The notes under the pieces: model-generated | Database searches by the model: none | Told to the model about the DNA's origin: nothing | What the model saw: only the letters and a program-made list of their open reading frames with translations | Position numbers and translations under genes: made by a program | In this document: positions 63,429 through 64,000 of the stretch, piece after piece | Position numbering within the stretch: the first letter of the stretch is position 1 | Layout of the letters: each line of letters starts with the position of its first letter | Assembly (NCBI RefSeq): GCF_010500815.1 | Contig: NZ_JAAAMG010000004.1 | Span: 221,566-285,565, forward strand | DNA length: 64,000 bases | Source: Jiella pacifica | GTDB lineage: Bacteria; Pseudomonadota; Alphaproteobacteria; Rhizobiales; Rhizobiaceae | Reading direction: 5' to 3'

Positions 63429-63881
63429 GGCGGAGACTCCGGCTCAGTTCGAGGTAATAAAAAATCTATCGAGATTTTCGCGAATGTGAGTAGGCGGTCA
63501 AGTAGTTAATGCAAAGACTAATTTCCGACCGTCAGCTTGGGAACCGAAGCAGCCATTCACGGCCTTCCAAAAACCACCGTTTGTTGAACAGTTCCCCAAA
63601 CCGGATGTTGATGCACCTTCATCCAAGGGCCGGTTTCTCCGTATAGCTGTCAGCGAATTGCGGCCTTGCGAACGACCGCTCTCCAACCCAGGCTGGTCTC
63701 CAGCTTCGTATCGATGGTGCACGCGCCTGTCGGATCTCAGCTGGTAGACTTCGCTACCAACCGCTGGATTGAATGCTTCGTATCCCTGCTATCTCCGACA
63801 TTCAAACAGGCGTTGAAAGTCGCAGCGCTCCTCTCTCCCCTTGCGGGAGAGAAAGCCATTCCAAGGAGTTGAGCTGTCCAC
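63429..63881. other. Intergenic region before the IS element
   Basis: 453 bp with no supported gene. It contains a repeat hairpin at 63832-63852 and ends at the IS element boundary. Some short reading frames occur but none shows a recognisable protein. Confidence 0.45.
63832..63852. repeat. Short palindromic repeat (TCTCTCCC / GGGAGAGA)
   Basis: 8-bp stem TCTCTCCC (63832-63839) and GGGAGAGA (63845-63852) with loop CTTGC. This type of sequence is often dispersed in rhizobial intergenic DNA. No T-run. Confidence 0.45.
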
Positions 63882-64000
63882 TTAAGCTTCTTGACTGACG
63901 AATGACATGACGGTTTCGACTGGCCTACGGCCCATGTTGCGGTAGCCGAGGTGCGGGCGTTCGGTGTTGTAGTGGACGAGCCAGGCGTCGAGATCGGCCT
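63875..64000 (-). mobile_element. End of an IS481-type insertion sequence (partial)
   Basis: The right part of the window carries the 3' end of a transposase gene. TGTCCACTTAAG at 63875 probably marks the terminal end of the element, 7 bp after the transposase stop. The element continues beyond the window. Confidence 0.6.
63882..64000 (-). CDS. IS481 family transposase, C-terminal fragment (runs off the window)
   Basis: The last 39 codons are visible: ADLDAWLVHYNTERPHLGYR then NMGRRPVETVMSFVSQEA and TAA at 63882-63884. HYNTERPH-GYRNMGRRP is the end of IS481-like DDE transposases. The 5' part, including the catalytic core, is outside the window, so completeness is unknown. Confidence 0.85.
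   Translation of the reverse strand, partial: ADLDAWLVHYNTERPHLGYRNMGRRPVETVMSFVSQEA

Noticed and set aside
63429..63881. Short coding frames left of the IS element
   Set aside because: Weak or absent ribosome sites and no recognisable protein; more likely remnants or intergenic DNA.

Overview
The window looks like one piece of a high-GC alphaproteobacterial chromosome, most likely from the Hyphomicrobiales (Rhizobiales). The main reasons are the order ybgC-tolQRAB-pal-cpoB-tilS-ftsH-glmM, an Omp25/Omp31-like porin-type protein, the small families DUF4170, DUF2093 and DUF4396, a rhizobial-type thiC-O-S-G-E-D operon under a TPP riboswitch, and several copies of palindromic intergenic repeats common in this order. 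I cannot name the genus.

Layout. (1) 1-12922 is an aromatic-acid catabolism region: the start of a TRAP-transporter binding protein, an SDR dehydrogenase, two crotonases, an acyl-CoA ligase, an amidohydrolase, a feruloyl-CoA synthase and two MarR regulators. Together they suggest CoA-dependent, retro-beta-oxidative breakdown of hydroxycinnamates such as ferulate. The region is interrupted by tRNA-Ala(GGC), dnaX-ybaB-recR and a ParDE-like toxin-antitoxin pair. (2) 13112-23600 holds a sigma54-promoted amtB, an MDR oxidoreductase, a DUF4396 membrane protein, rpsU, a cytochrome P450, a thioesterase, gyrB and an AraC regulator. (3) 23616-26667 holds an SDR and a large secreted beta-propeller/phytase-like protein. 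(4) 26819-38700 is the Tol-Pal envelope cluster followed by tilS, ftsH and glmM. (5) 39023-47753 carries an outer-membrane protein, a KefB-type antiporter and a lipid A/Kdo-related run (pmbA, cysQ-like, DUF4170, DUF374 acyltransferase, waaA, lpxK). (6) 47801-56231 carries DUF2093, mutL, a secreted protein, DUF6064, an aldo/keto reductase and xylAB. (7) 56245-62243 is the thiamine operon on the minus strand. (8) From about 62500 to the end base composition drops, with a lone DUF2971-like gene, repeats and the 3' end of an IS481-type transposase: an accessory edge.

Genes work together in clear blocks. The aromatic genes would activate, hydrate, oxidise and cleave the side chain of a phenylpropenoate; the two MarR genes sit where they could control the divergent promoters, which carry strong inverted repeats. 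Tol-Pal genes maintain outer-membrane integrity during division. The thiamine genes overlap head to tail and are probably translated as a coupled chain.

I see no clearly new multi-gene system. The points most worth a second look are: tilS, which has no ATG, GTG or TTG start anywhere in its usable frame but has a strong ribosome site placed before an ATC codon; the thiE/thiD junction, which lies inside a repetitive element; thiO, which lacks a credible start next to another repeat; the ParE-like toxin whose only start at the antitoxin overlap is CTG; and the long interrupted inverted repeat between the second crotonase and feruloyl-CoA synthase. No CRISPR array, rRNA or prophage was seen.
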